From the NCBI GenBank assembly GCA_022925895.1, contig JAKSYS010000461.1, positions 1-50,780 of the forward strand: DNA of 50,780 nt. The letters run 5' to 3'. The notes under the pieces were generated by a model. The model had not been told where the DNA came from and ran no database searches. It was given only the letters and a program-made list of their open reading frames with translations. Shown piece by piece: positions 41,137 to 50,780 of this stretch. Positions within the stretch are counted from its first letter, which is position 1. Each line of letters starts with the position of its first letter. The DNA comes from Fragilaria crotonensis. Taxonomy: Eukaryota > Bacillariophyta > Fragilariophyceae > Fragilariales > Fragilariaceae. Position numbers and translations under genes: made by a program.

Positions 41137-41296
41137 GTGCAAATGGACAGCGTGCCTCCATCCAGAGATATGCCTGTCCACACTGGTACTGGTAATGTGT
41201 AAGTGGACAGTGTGCCTCCATCCAGAGACATGCTGTCTGTCCACAATACCGGGAATGTGCAGGTAGCGACATGCCTCCATCCAGAGACATGCATGC
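41137..41296. repeat. 60-nt minisatellite, about 2.7 units
   Basis: The word TGCCTCCATCCAGAGA occurs at 41153, 41213 and 41272, spaced 60 and 59 nt, each within a similar unit containing AAGTGGACAG and CTGTCCACA. The first two units are in frame with the upstream open frame (CKWTACLHPE, then CKWTVCLHPE). Confidence 0.85.
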
Positions 41297-41601
41297 CCCA
41301 AGGTGAAGAGAGGATGTAACCACAAAAAATAGGGAAGGAATCAAGAAAGGGATCAAGATGGGTGGCTGCCATGAGGCAATTGGGGTGTTGAACAGAATAG
41401 AATGTGAATCGATGGACAACAAAGAAAGTAGAGGAGTTGTGTGTGAGAAGTATGACAGGATGATGGGAGATAATTTGTAGAGTACGTAGTGCTTGAATGT
41501 TAAAAAGGGCGGAAAACTATGGAACAATTGATACATATGGAAATGTTTAATGGATCAAAATGAGAACGATGAGAAATGTGATTCAATATGAAAGTGTCAG
41601 A

Positions 41602-41623
41602 CCAAACACTTAGAAGTGTTTGG
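41602..41623. repeat. perfect 10-bp inverted repeat with 2-nt spacer
   Basis: CCAAACACTT, AG, AAGTGTTTGG. It lies in AT-rich DNA between the two long direct-repeat copies. Not followed by a T run, so not an obvious terminator. Confidence 0.85.
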
Positions 41624-41854
41624 GTGTAAAACAAACAGCACACCTGTAGCATAGAGATGTACAGCATACATCTGGATATGTGACACCGTACCAGATGGTG
41701 TATCAGATATGGGACACCAAATGAACATGGGGTACATCTACACTTAAATATTACAATGGTATATACGTATGTACATTTTGTGACAAAAATGATCTAATTT
41801 TGTAAAATGATGTACTATGAAATACTTGGTGTAAAAGCCGCCACCTTCTGATGC

Positions 41855-42445
41855 AAAATTGTTTTCATACTCTTGTAGACCTTTCTCTCGTCACACACGC
41901 ACACTACCATAGGTGAGAACATCCAGTGTACGAACATCATCTCCTTGGGGATGACTAATCGGGATTTGGTCTACTTCCCATTGCAAGTTGCTGTAACTCT
42001 GAACGCTTTAGTAAGCGGCGGAAGAATATAAGGTATTAGTCTTTGGAGGTAACCCTGCTGATGCACGCATCGAGACCAAAGAGTTCCCTCGATTACCGGG
42101 ACACACCCACCCACGTGTTTCTGTCAATCAAGATGAGACATTGAATGATGAGCATATGCAAATGTGCGTTTGGGTTTGAATTGGTATCAGTGAAGCCTCA
42201 CATGGAACACCCACCCTAAGGGGTGTAGTAGTAACGACCAATCATAGTGTTGCTGGATTTGTACTGCTGTCGCATGATGACATTATCATCAACATCATTC
42301 AGGACCCCAGAAATTCAGATAGAGACCATCGCTGGCGGATATTCCGGGCCATGTCAGCAAGTGAATGTCAGAGTTGGCAAGCACTTGCAAAAGCAAGGGC
42401 ACAAAGTTTGTGGGAGGAATGACAAGGGTGTTGGTGTGATGCTGT
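41855..42445. repeat. long direct repeat, copy 2 (591 nt)
   Basis: Partner of 40509-41102, offset 1346 nt. Here the frame from 42180 to the TGA at 42420-42422 is open for 80 codons: SEASHGTPTLRGVVVTTNHS, AGFVLLSHDDIIINIIQDPR, then RWRIFRAMSASECQSWQALA. The difference from copy 1 in the last part is a 2-nt gap that changes the frame, so one of the copies is mutated. Confidence 0.85.
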
Positions 42446-45213
42446 TTAACTGTGTATGCCTTGCTTCAAGATTGCTATTGTTGACATGGATCAAAGGTTT
42501 GACAGAGCAGATCAAAAAGTCTACAACCATTGTCAAGAATAGCAGCCATGATCATGCAGGGTATGATTGTAGCTTGATGAAGGTGCAGCAGAAGCAAGTG
42601 CAGCATGAAGATGAAATTCAGCAAGCAACAACAGATGCTGAAGGTGAACAAGAAGACTTAAATCCAGTGATCAATCATGGACAATGGAATGGTCATTTGA
42701 ATACAGCACCAAGGTATATGCATGATGCCAGTGTATTCTTTAATCCTCCAAGAAATCATAGGAGTGGCGCATAGGATTCCATACAATTCAGGCTCGTTTC
42801 TTAGCATCTGTGAAATTTTTGTACTTGTTGCCCTCTTCTTCGTTGACCACCAACAAGAAGAGCAGGTATGACAAAATTCAACACCAGCAATGCTCCAGTA
42901 CCAGCAGAGCCAAATGAATCCATCAACATCTTCGTTGGGAGGAGGAGTCCCATGTTGTAGTGCTGCTAATCAGTCATTCTTTGTTGGGAGTCCCATGTTG
43001 TAGTTTGTTCAGCTGCACCTACACCACCACCAGCATATATGTCGATGCTTTCTGAAACCTGACGGAATGGCTTGGAGCAAGCATCTACCTTCAAGCACAT
43101 TGGTCTCCAGTTCCTGAACCGGCAATTAACTCTAGCTGGTGATGGTGCTGGCAGTTGGAATACCCTACACAAGTGCGGGCAAGAAGTGCCTGGACCTTAT
43201 GAAAGCCTATGAATTAAGGTTGCCTTCTGTCCACCGAACTCGTGATATGTTCATTGATGCTGTGAATTCCTGCCCCAATTTAATGGACAGAATCAAGCTT
43301 TCACTGATGCTGGAAGAAATGGTTGCAGTGGCAAGGGTATTCAAAAGACAGCAACAGCATATCACAATTGATTCAACAAGGTTGCTGCCGCATTGGTTGC
43401 ATTGATGGCCTTCTTCTTACAGCAGCAACAACAAGAAGACCAAGCAACAATGAAGGATTGCAACAACAACCTGGTGCTTTCTTGTCTGGTCAATATGGTT
43501 TGTTTGAAACATGTGGAGGCAGTCAAAGGATGAAACCACAACACAATGCTATACTTGGGTGGCCGTTTCTCCCAACGGAAGAATCATATCGTCGTCCCAT
43601 CCCGGCAACTAGCATGACAAGGGATCCTGCAACATGTCAAAAACAAATGCCAGCAGCATTATGGCAGCGGAGGTATGAATTTAGTAACTACAACAACTAC
43701 TATGTAGCACTTTGAAGCACTTTCAGGGAGAGATACGACTATTTACTAGTGTATTGGTTCTCAGACCCATTCTGTATGCACTATCGCCAGTGGTTGCCTG
43801 TTCGTCATCCTCTGCTTCTTCATCATCAGAATAGCAAACCAACTCCATCTGTCAATCTTGCTTTCTCAACTTTTTATGGTTGCCATTTCAAGACTTCCCG
43901 TTTTGGGTCAAAATAGGACCATGATGGTTTGCTTAACAGTTGACAACTCTGCCTTCAGAGACAGGGTGGTTGGCTAGTTTATCTTGTTTGTTTGATGCTT
44001 CAAGAATCTTTCTCAATGCCCTCCATCGCCTTCATATGATCGTCTAAAACCTCCAGCTTCTTTTCCTGTTTGCTTACTGCAAGGAGTGCTGGTGATCATC
44101 ATGGTGCCAACATCATTCTAGAGTCTTTGTCAGTCGTCTGTCTTGGCTTCGTCTGGCTTCATTCCAAACTTCACTGACTCTCACTGTATTGTATCATGAT
44201 GCATGGTCATCGCTTTCGTGACCACAAATAAGGCAGTCACATCAAGGACTGGTACAGGAAGGAAGTATGTGGTATCTATTTAAGCCAACCATGATTGCTA
44301 TGGGCAGACTAGTATGCATGCTAGTGTTCGGCAACAAACATATTGATGAAAATTGGCATGCTTCCCAAAATTTTGGTTGATACAAATGCTTCCGTTGTAC
44401 AAGTGCACTTGCAAGGGTGTAATCCACGACTTGCCTCAGTTCTTTTCCACCCAAATCAAATCCAATAACCTTAAATCCATTATATGTGCTGCGTGCTGCC
44501 GCGGTCCAGGATAAAAATGGAACTTGACCCAGATGAGGGTGACCGCTGCCCTGACGTACAGGACAGGCCACCTGCTGCAATAATGAGAAGTGCAATGATG
44601 CGCTTCCTGACTATCATCAAGCCACAACCCTGAAGACTTCTATGGCTCCATGTTCTGTTGTATTGACTTTCTTGATTGCGTCTTGCTTGTTGCAAACAAC
44701 TGCTTGGTAGGGAGGGTGGCTGCAATGTGGAAAGAAGCAGGTCCACTAGCTACTTCTTTGAGTCAGACATCCACTTCACTTGGCTTGATGCATTTCTAAT
44801 GGTTGGCTCTGCCCTGGAATGATCTAGAACTCTGGTTATTGATGTATTAATTGACTCAAAATTGCTGCATACTGCTTATGTGCTGCATAGTATGCAGAAA
44901 TTGATTCACTGCAAAATGAAAACTCCAAAGTATGCAGAAATCAATTCTCTAAAAAACCCAAGCTCTACTCTTGAAGCAAGCGGATAACTCTGCTCTCAAA
45001 TGCTAAACATTTTTGCTGGCTGTTCCACTGGAACATAGGAGTTCAAGTCGCATGCCCTCCATCAAGACTTCAGAAAGAAGCGAAACAAGAGGTCAGAGAC
45101 AAGAATGGTAAGACAGCGTTTGCTAAAGCGCTACAGTCTCAGATTTAGAATCGAGTACACATCACAAAACTACTAGTCTGCGCCTGTCTAGTACCAGCAC
45201 ATCATACGATTAA
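42446..45213. other. gene-poor region with decayed, low-complexity coding-like DNA
   Basis: Short plus-strand frames look coding in patches (QVQHEDEIQQATTDAEGEQE near 42595-42660; LMKAYELRLPSVHRTRDMFI near 43195-43255; GGSQRMKPQHNAILGWPFLP near 43518-43580) but are interrupted by stops and shifts. CAACAA-rich runs at 43340-43470. A local near-duplication of GGGAGTCCCATGTTGTAG (unit about 56 nt) lies at 42941-43003. Probably the remains of a mobile element, family not recognised. Confidence 0.4.
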
Positions 45214-46011
45214 TTGGCAACAACAAGAGGAAACCTCAAGTGTCCCGGATGTATCGCAGCTGCTGATGGAATGTACTATCATATTATGAGATGTTCCAAT
45301 GAATCCAGACATCATCAATGGAGCAAATTTAACTTTGAAAAAGCAATCAAAAAGTTTCATAAGAATCATAAAACATCTCCAGTTCCAGCAGCTCATCTCT
45401 GGCACCAAGCAATGAGCGAATGAATGACAACTCATGATGGCAACATACAGGTATCGTCTCAAACAAACTCCGGCGCCTTATTCTTCAATTAAGTTCTATC
45501 GGATGGCGGCAGGTGTTGAACGGCAGATTCTCACGTGAATGGGGTAGAGTACTGGATGACTAGTTGCACTAGTATAAGTATCAAATAGGAATAAGAAACA
45601 GAAAAACGAGCTTCAACGGCAGAAAAACTTTATCAGGAGATACCGAAGCAATGGGCAATAATGTGGAAAGGTCAAAACGAACAAGTACATGGGCGCAATG
45701 CATTGGCAATACAGGAAGCAACAAACCGCAGGCTTGGGACGAGAGAATTACACTTCATGTGCAAACAACGTAACCAGGTGGAGCTGCAGCCAAGTACAAC
45801 AATTGCTGTTGATGGATGTTTGAGAGCATTTGGTTGCACGTTAGTGCGCCTGCGTTCAAAGAAAGCTTTCCGACAGGCCAAGAAGAGAGCAGCGACAGTA
45901 GCTAATGCAATCTATCCAGTCATACTATGCAGCACCGGTCCGGTGAAGCTTCCAGTTACACGTAACAGTGAGAATACTCTGGCCGGTACTCCATTGAGGG
46001 ATAGTGTCTAG
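45214..46011 (+). pseudogene. remnant resembling the C-terminal end of a LINE-type reverse transcriptase ORF
   Basis: A frame at 45214-45423 encodes KCPGCIAAADGMYYHIMRCS with CxxC...HxxxC spacing followed by a Trp (HHQW), like the zinc-binding segment after the polymerase of many non-LTR elements. About 80 codons further on, in another frame, 45640-46011 reads KQWAIMWKGQNEQVHGRN followed by a basic helical tail, the counterpart of the W..W..RN..HG block that ends such ORFs. No polymerase motif (FADD) is visible upstream, and stops separate the two parts. The match is by motif order only. Confidence 0.35.
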
Positions 46012-47753
46012 TCATGAAAGTCAATCCCTTCATAGCTAGAGAACCACTCACCCGAATCAAATATAGTTTATCATGGCATCATATTCCAGCCACCAATGTG
46101 TCAGAATATTTGTCAAAGCTAGGTTATCCTTTGGGCATCAAGCTCTTGCATTGAGTTGCTTGCTTGCACCCATGTTCATGATTTCAGTTTCATAGCGCTC
46201 ATCAAATCAGACATTTATAGCGTGGTATCATGTACTTTCTTCGGAAGCACGAATTGGTACTGAAACCTTAGAAGGAAATTTCCTCCTCAATGCTTTTTCT
46301 GGGAAGAAATGACGCAAGTAGAAACTCTATGCACCTTCATGAAGACAATCTTGCAGTGTTGACCCTCAAGAATGCCTTGTTGTTGTTACACTGATGACTA
46401 GAGGAGCGGATGAGTTTGTCTCATATGAGAACTGCTGCTGCTGCTACTTTCAGTACTACAAAGAATAACAGAATTATTAGTAAAGGTGATGAATCTCATT
46501 GCCGTGGTTATCATCATCAACAAATTAGTCATGAGAGGTTGAGTATATAGACTCAGAAATTTGGATCCATTTTCGCTCAATGAGTAGCCTGGGCATTTCA
46601 TCACGCCTTTCATTTATCTTGTCATCTGCCATGAACTCATTCTCTGGTTTGGAAGCAAGAATATCATCAATTGTCATCCTAGTAATCATCCATCCTTTCA
46701 ATAATTGTTCTGCATATTGCTTGCTTCTTGGTATCTTATTTTTCTTTTCTGCCATCATCAGCATGTGCTGTGCCACTAGTCTCAGGCATGCTGACACCAC
46801 CCTTCAGGCATCAACATCATCAATACAAGAGCAAGGAATACTACTTCTGGAAGCACTACCTCGAAATAGGATGTCGCGATTTGCAATATTTGCTCTTGAA
46901 TTTATGCTCCTCAGAGTACTATTTGACCAACTAATATGGCAGCCAAGCCTCCTTTCGAGAACAAAACCCTATTCCCTTGCTATCGCAGTGTCAATACGTA
47001 GATCGATGAGAGTTGTATTTCAAAAAACAAGAGATACGGGGCAGCAACAATACAACACGTAAGGTCGTATTGTACTACTAGTCAGAGAATGTGGAATCAG
47101 GAGTCAGGATATATAATGGCCTCCGCGCGTCTTTCATTCTATGCATACGGTAGACGCCAGGACGCAAAGTTGCATTACACTCCAGAACCGTCTTTCCGGC
47201 TAAATAACGTCTAAAAGCGAGTATAACCGACAAATCGTTCTGCACTCCGTACTCTTCGTACGCAGTACTCAGCGTTGTCATTGACCTCCTCCGTTGATCC
47301 GCGACTTCATTATTCAAATTTAAATAGAAGGATATGTTAGTGTACACTCCTGGATACAAAGCTACTCCTACATTTGGCTTCACTGCTTCACTGTTGGACA
47401 AGAAGAGCATACAAAGCATCCATTGTACTGGTTGTACCAGGTACGTATGTCATGTAAAACCAATCGAGTTGGATAAGGATCCCGAGCCAGGCGGTCACAA
47501 TGACACTTGGCATCCTCGCAATATATAAAAAAATAAGAACTGAAACAAGTGCCCAACTTGCAGTATCTTAGTCGCTCATGGCTCACGTATCTAAGACGAG
47601 ACCTGGCGATTGTCGACTTCCATTCAATTGAGTTTCATTCTCAGACCTGTCTTCCTCAGTGGATCGGCAGTCGACTGCTACGATGACGCGAACGCTATGC
47701 AGTCTCCGTTCTCTCCATGATACTCCATCCTTCAAGGGCCGTCAAGATGTTTG
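46012..47753. other. region without a supported gene
   Basis: Minus-strand frames at 46525-46800 (MITRMTIDDILASKPENEFM and INERRDEMPRLLIERKWIQI) and 47078-47419 are open and moderately protein-like but lack family resemblance, conserved starts or splice context. They may be further element remains. Confidence 0.35.
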
Positions 47754-48640
47754 ATGGCGTGGCTTGAACGTAACGGACATTTTCGAGCACACCTGGGAGG
47801 CTTTGCTTTAAAGGATACGTTAGGTCGTGTTGTTCGACGCGGCGACAACCTATTATGTTTTACCCCTGGTGTGCATGGTTCAATGTTGAAGGTGAGAAGC
47901 AATACTCGAAGGTCTACTGAGAACTAACTGCCTTCACGATGCCGACCATCAATCTTCGACTCCGTTGCAGGCTTTTCTACCTTTATCGATGACCACGTGG
48001 AGCTTGTTTTTGGAACAGTTCATTGTCACTAAAGAACACTCCTGGACTTAGTGTTTTGGTTTATACAAGAGGTCAGGTTGCTTGCAGTGCCTTACAGTTG
48101 CGGGGAGCTGGATCTCCCAGCAATGGATTTTCGGGTGCGTTGGAGAGTTCAGGCTGTTTGCTTGCTGGAGACGGGTGCAGAGTTGCTCCCTCTTCCCTTT
48201 GTTGCATTGTCCAGTCCCGCCAAACTTTGGCGAGTCGGGTTTGATCACCTATGGATGATTTGTCTGTACATTGACGCTGCCTGGATAACTCAAGTATCTC
48301 ACATTGCGAGCTGTTCATGCTCCGACGAACCATTTGCTTGCTTCCCTTGGATGCCCACGAGCTGGGACTCCAAGGGGCTGTGGTTCGATCCTCAAATGCG
48401 GGGATCTGTGATGGGTGTCTGGTCAACGCGTTGGTCTTATCGGTGTGAGGAGTACCTTGGGCATTCATGGGAGTTCTTCTGTTTGCTAACCGTGTTGACT
48501 CGTCAATTCTTTGGTTTGATTTTTCCGATGATGAAATGCAGTCGATTGTGAGCGATCATCCTCTGTGTTTCCCGCGGACAGCGTTTAGTGCTATGCGCTA
48601 TGCGCCATGATGGTGCAATCTTTGTCTTGCCAGGTAGCTG
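47754..48640 (+). pseudogene. coding-like stretch with a possible 83-nt intron, interrupted
   Basis: The ATG at 47754 opens MAWLERNGHFRAHLGGFALK, then GRVVRRGDNLLCFTPGVHGS to MLK at about 47891. A GTGAG donor follows and a GTTGCAG acceptor ends near 47974. The joined frame continues AFLPLSMTTWSLFLEQFIVT to a TAG near 48050. Beyond this, protein-like segments appear in shifting frames, ending with SILWFDFSDDEMQSIVSDHP and CFPRTAFSAMRYAP near 48500-48610. It may be a degraded gene or one with further introns or indels. Family not recognised. Confidence 0.35.
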
Positions 48641-49188
48641 CTTCTATTTGCCCTGGTGTCAACCCATTGAAGCCAGACCTTTCACACGAGTCAACGTGCC
48701 CGTCTGCTTGGCTCGATAGGAGTGTTCTGGTCGAAGGAAGCATCTCCTTTGCAATACATGAGACGAAGGTTAGAAAGGCCGACGCTAACGTTTTGCCTGC
48801 GTTCGTTAAGATGAAGACTTGTCGTCGACGGCGTCTCGTTCCTTCATCGCTGTTGTTTTGTCAGTATCGAATCGTGTTTTTGAGAAAAGGTGGATGTCTT
48901 GGTTACGCATGTGAGAACCGCCACGGACTCGTCGCATTCGAGACAAGTATAACGACTTACTGTGCCTATTGATGTTCTCGAAATGAAGCAAGTACGTATT
49001 CTTTCAGTTTGCTGGCATTGATTCAGTTGCGGAGAATTCAATGCCTTGGGTCAGAATCATTTCGTATTGTTTTACACCAGTATGGATCGACGCTCCTCTT
49101 TTACGGGTTTCATCTGGTCTCATCTGTGACAAACTCAACAATTTGCCGTTGATCATGACTTGGGAGAGGTCAAGAAAGTGCACATGAA

Positions 49189-49377
49189 TTGCCTGGAATC
49201 GAATGGCTTGGATCAGATGCGCATCGAACTACTGTGTGGCAATATGCGAGAGCACATCACTATCACAGGGTGCATTCATCCCCGGAGTTCGTTCGAAAAC
49301 TTGTCCTTAATTACAGCAGCCATCACAGGACGGGGATCGACAACTATTTGCTACTGAACGATGATGTCTGCTGCTGA
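49189..49377 (+). pseudogene. short coding-like fragment
   Basis: The frame reads GIEWLGSDAHRTTVWQYARA, HHYHRVHSSPEFVRKLVLNY and HHRTGIDNYLLLNDDV before a stop. It is rich in His and Tyr and of normal complexity, unlike its antisense frames. No upstream exon is recognised and no family is assigned. Confidence 0.3.
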
Positions 49378-49463
49378 GTTTGTTCTTATGGAAAGATTTC
49401 TTATACACACACATTACACTATCCTACGACATGGAAGGCTAATCTCGACGGAAATCACGGCTT

Positions 49464-50103
49464 TCAGCCAACTTCGGGGCATTCGATTGGCAAGAAGGCT
49501 CGCGTCTCACTCGCAAGGATCTCCGATGTTTGGGTAATCTCAGTGACGGTGACAACGACGACGGTGGCCCAATCTTGGTACAGACAGGAACCGGGATCAT
49601 TAACGAAGGTCGTGGTGATCAAGTTACGGAGGTCTAGAGAAGCCTGATGGGCTGCTTCCTCAGCGGCACTTAGTTGCTCGTGGCTTAGAAGCCTTCTTCC
49701 TGGGTTACAGAGTCTGCAAGCTGAAAGGGAAATGTTGTTAGAGATTCTGTGCGAGGAATGCGAGGTGAAGTTGCAATTCTTGTCACTTACTTGCACGACC
49801 CGTCCATGTGAAGGAATTGATGAGGACGAGGTTTCTATGACCCTCATTGTCGACGCAGATGTCACCACTGAGAACCGCAGTCGGCCCGCCTGACTTGGTG
49901 ATGCTCATGTTCGTCAATGCATCATTGATGGCATCGCGAATAGCAACTTCTTCTCCGCCAGGGCAAGTAGCATTCTGTCCGTACAAGAGATCGACCTTGA
50001 ATGCAAAGTTTGCCGTGGAGCTTACCGTCGCGTTGTTACAGATCAATGCAGATCCGACAACGACTTGGAGAAGCACAAGGAGCAGGATGACAAGGGCACA
50101 CAT
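49464..50103 (-). CDS. secreted protein of unknown function, two exons
   Basis: The ATG at 50103 starts MCALVILLLVLLQVVVGSA, a clear signal peptide; the longer frame up to 50265 is basic and unlikely to be translated first. Exon 1 (50103-49791) continues ICNNATVSSTANFAFKVDLL, GQNATCPGGEEVAIRDAIND and SGDICVDNEGHRNLVLINSF. Exon 2 (49720-49464) gives CRLCNPGRRLLSHEQLSAAE, LRNLITTTFVNDPGSCLYQD and WATVVVVTVTEITQTSE. The intron is 49721-49790 (GTAAGT...TTTCAG). Total 189 residues, with about seven Cys after the signal peptide that may form disulfides, and several N-glycosylation sequons (NAT, NMS). Probably extracellular or cell-wall associated. Family not recognised. Confidence 0.75.
49721..49790 (-). 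other. intron (70 nt) in the secreted-protein gene
   Basis: Donor GTAAGTGAC, acceptor TTTCCCTTTCAG on the minus strand. The joined codon is A|CT. Retention would read through in the second frame only by skipping the signal peptide. Confidence 0.88.
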
Positions 50104-50780
50104 TTGTGTTGATGGAGCTTGAACGGTGCAGAATTTATGATTGTGTTCTGAACTCGGAAGCCTTTTGCTTGTTCGCGATTTTTTTGGTCCTGCGCCTGAA
50201 TTCTTTTCCCTACACGAATCTCGTACTACATTTCCGAGATTCTTGAACGTCCAAGCTTGATCCAAGAGTGGTCACCTGCTCCATATTCTTTCAGGAATCA
50301 GCATACTGCTCACGAACATCCTCCTTTGATATTCCCAACATTTCGTTTCCACGACTACTGTTGAATCTGGAGCGAAGTTGAGGTATACCCTTGAAATATT
50401 TTCAGGTCGCTAAAGTCGAAAGCGATGTTCCCAGTATGCATGGCTCATGGCCCATCAACCGATTTCTTATGGTAAAGTTGGCTCTTATCTGCTCTAACAA
50501 CCTTGGGGGTGTTTGTATGGACATCTTTGATACCATTAGCAGATGAAGCGCTTTTCAAGCCGTCATTGGTATTGCTTGGAAGCGTTGATTCTAACATGCA
50601 CGACCAGCAAACATTTTCAGACAGATTCGTCTCGCATCTGTACGATAGGCTTTGTTGCCGCCTTCACCGATATCTTCACTGATATCGCGACGCATTAAAG
50701 CATGAAAAAGCGACGCATAAAGCATTTTACGGTGCCGTGGATGGTGTTCCTCGAATCTTGCTTCATGGTCGACGATCGAT
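50104..50780. other. terminal region, no gene seen
   Basis: Upstream flank of the secreted-protein gene. A near-duplicate word GCGACGCATTAAAGCATGAAAA / GCGACGCATAAAGCAT (shared CGACGCAT.AAAGCAT) lies at 50688-50724. Nothing else recognised. Confidence 0.45.

Noticed and set aside
40509-42445. LTR retrotransposon with 592-nt LTRs
   Set aside because: The spacer is only about 750 nt, the ends lack clear TG...CA, no primer-binding site or polypurine tract is seen, and the repeats themselves contain coding-like DNA.
48360-48440. tRNA gene suggested by a GGTTCGATCC box
   Set aside because: No matching A box or cloverleaf pairing could be drawn at the right spacing.
48051-48551. 166-codon Trp/Cys-rich plus-strand frame as an intact gene
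   Set aside because: Other frames in the same stretch look equally or more protein-like in places, so I treat the region as decayed or error-broken and not as this single frame.

Overview
This window is nuclear DNA from a eukaryotic alga, most likely a pennate diatom. The evidence is spliceosomal introns with GT-AG ends (67 to 443 nt), dispersed single genes with their own promoters, and essential eukaryotic nuclear genes (SMU1, DNA topoisomerase II, LYAR, a FAM192A/Fyv6-type protein). Two proteins carry a signal peptide whose cleavage site is followed by Phe, the ASAFAP-like entry signal of secondary red-derived plastids. Species cannot be fixed from sequence alone.

Layout. 1-3.7 kb: end of SMU1 and a membrane-anchored methyltransferase. 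3.8-12 kb: plastid-lumen cyclophilin, a large membrane-anchored fusion (two methyltransferase-like domains plus a dimethylformamidase-beta-like domain), a plastid-type SET protein, and a truncated paralogue of the fusion flanked by direct repeats. 12-18 kb: a beta-propeller/2OG-oxygenase fusion, an unknown N-terminally hydrophobic protein and a small coiled-coil protein. 18-24.6 kb: DNA topoisomerase II (three exons) convergent with a membrane sulfotransferase. 25-32.7 kb: four ankyrin-repeat genes, all on the minus strand, arranged A-B-A'-B', with a fifth 3'-end relic fused to the tail of topoisomerase II. 33.6-40.5 kb: a coding-like fragment, a secreted Cys-rich protein with a YfaP/DUF2135-like domain, a convergent pair (FAM192A/Fyv6-like and LYAR), and a three-exon gene of unknown function. 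40.5-49.4 kb: gene-poor, repeat-rich DNA with a 592-nt direct repeat, a 60-nt minisatellite, a LINE-like remnant and other decayed coding DNA. 49.4-50.1 kb: a two-exon secreted protein.

Many genes are broken by single-base length differences inside short homopolymer runs, including genes that must work (SMU1, topoisomerase II). This looks like uncorrected long-read error more than gene death, so interrupted genes are annotated as single loci. The ankyrin copies A' and B' also carry larger indels and may be true pseudogenes.

The genes do not form one pathway. The most unusual content is the methyltransferase x2 + dimethylformamidase-like membrane fusion with its truncated paralogue, the propeller-oxygenase fusion, and the ankyrin array whose duplication unit appears to begin inside the last codons of topoisomerase II.
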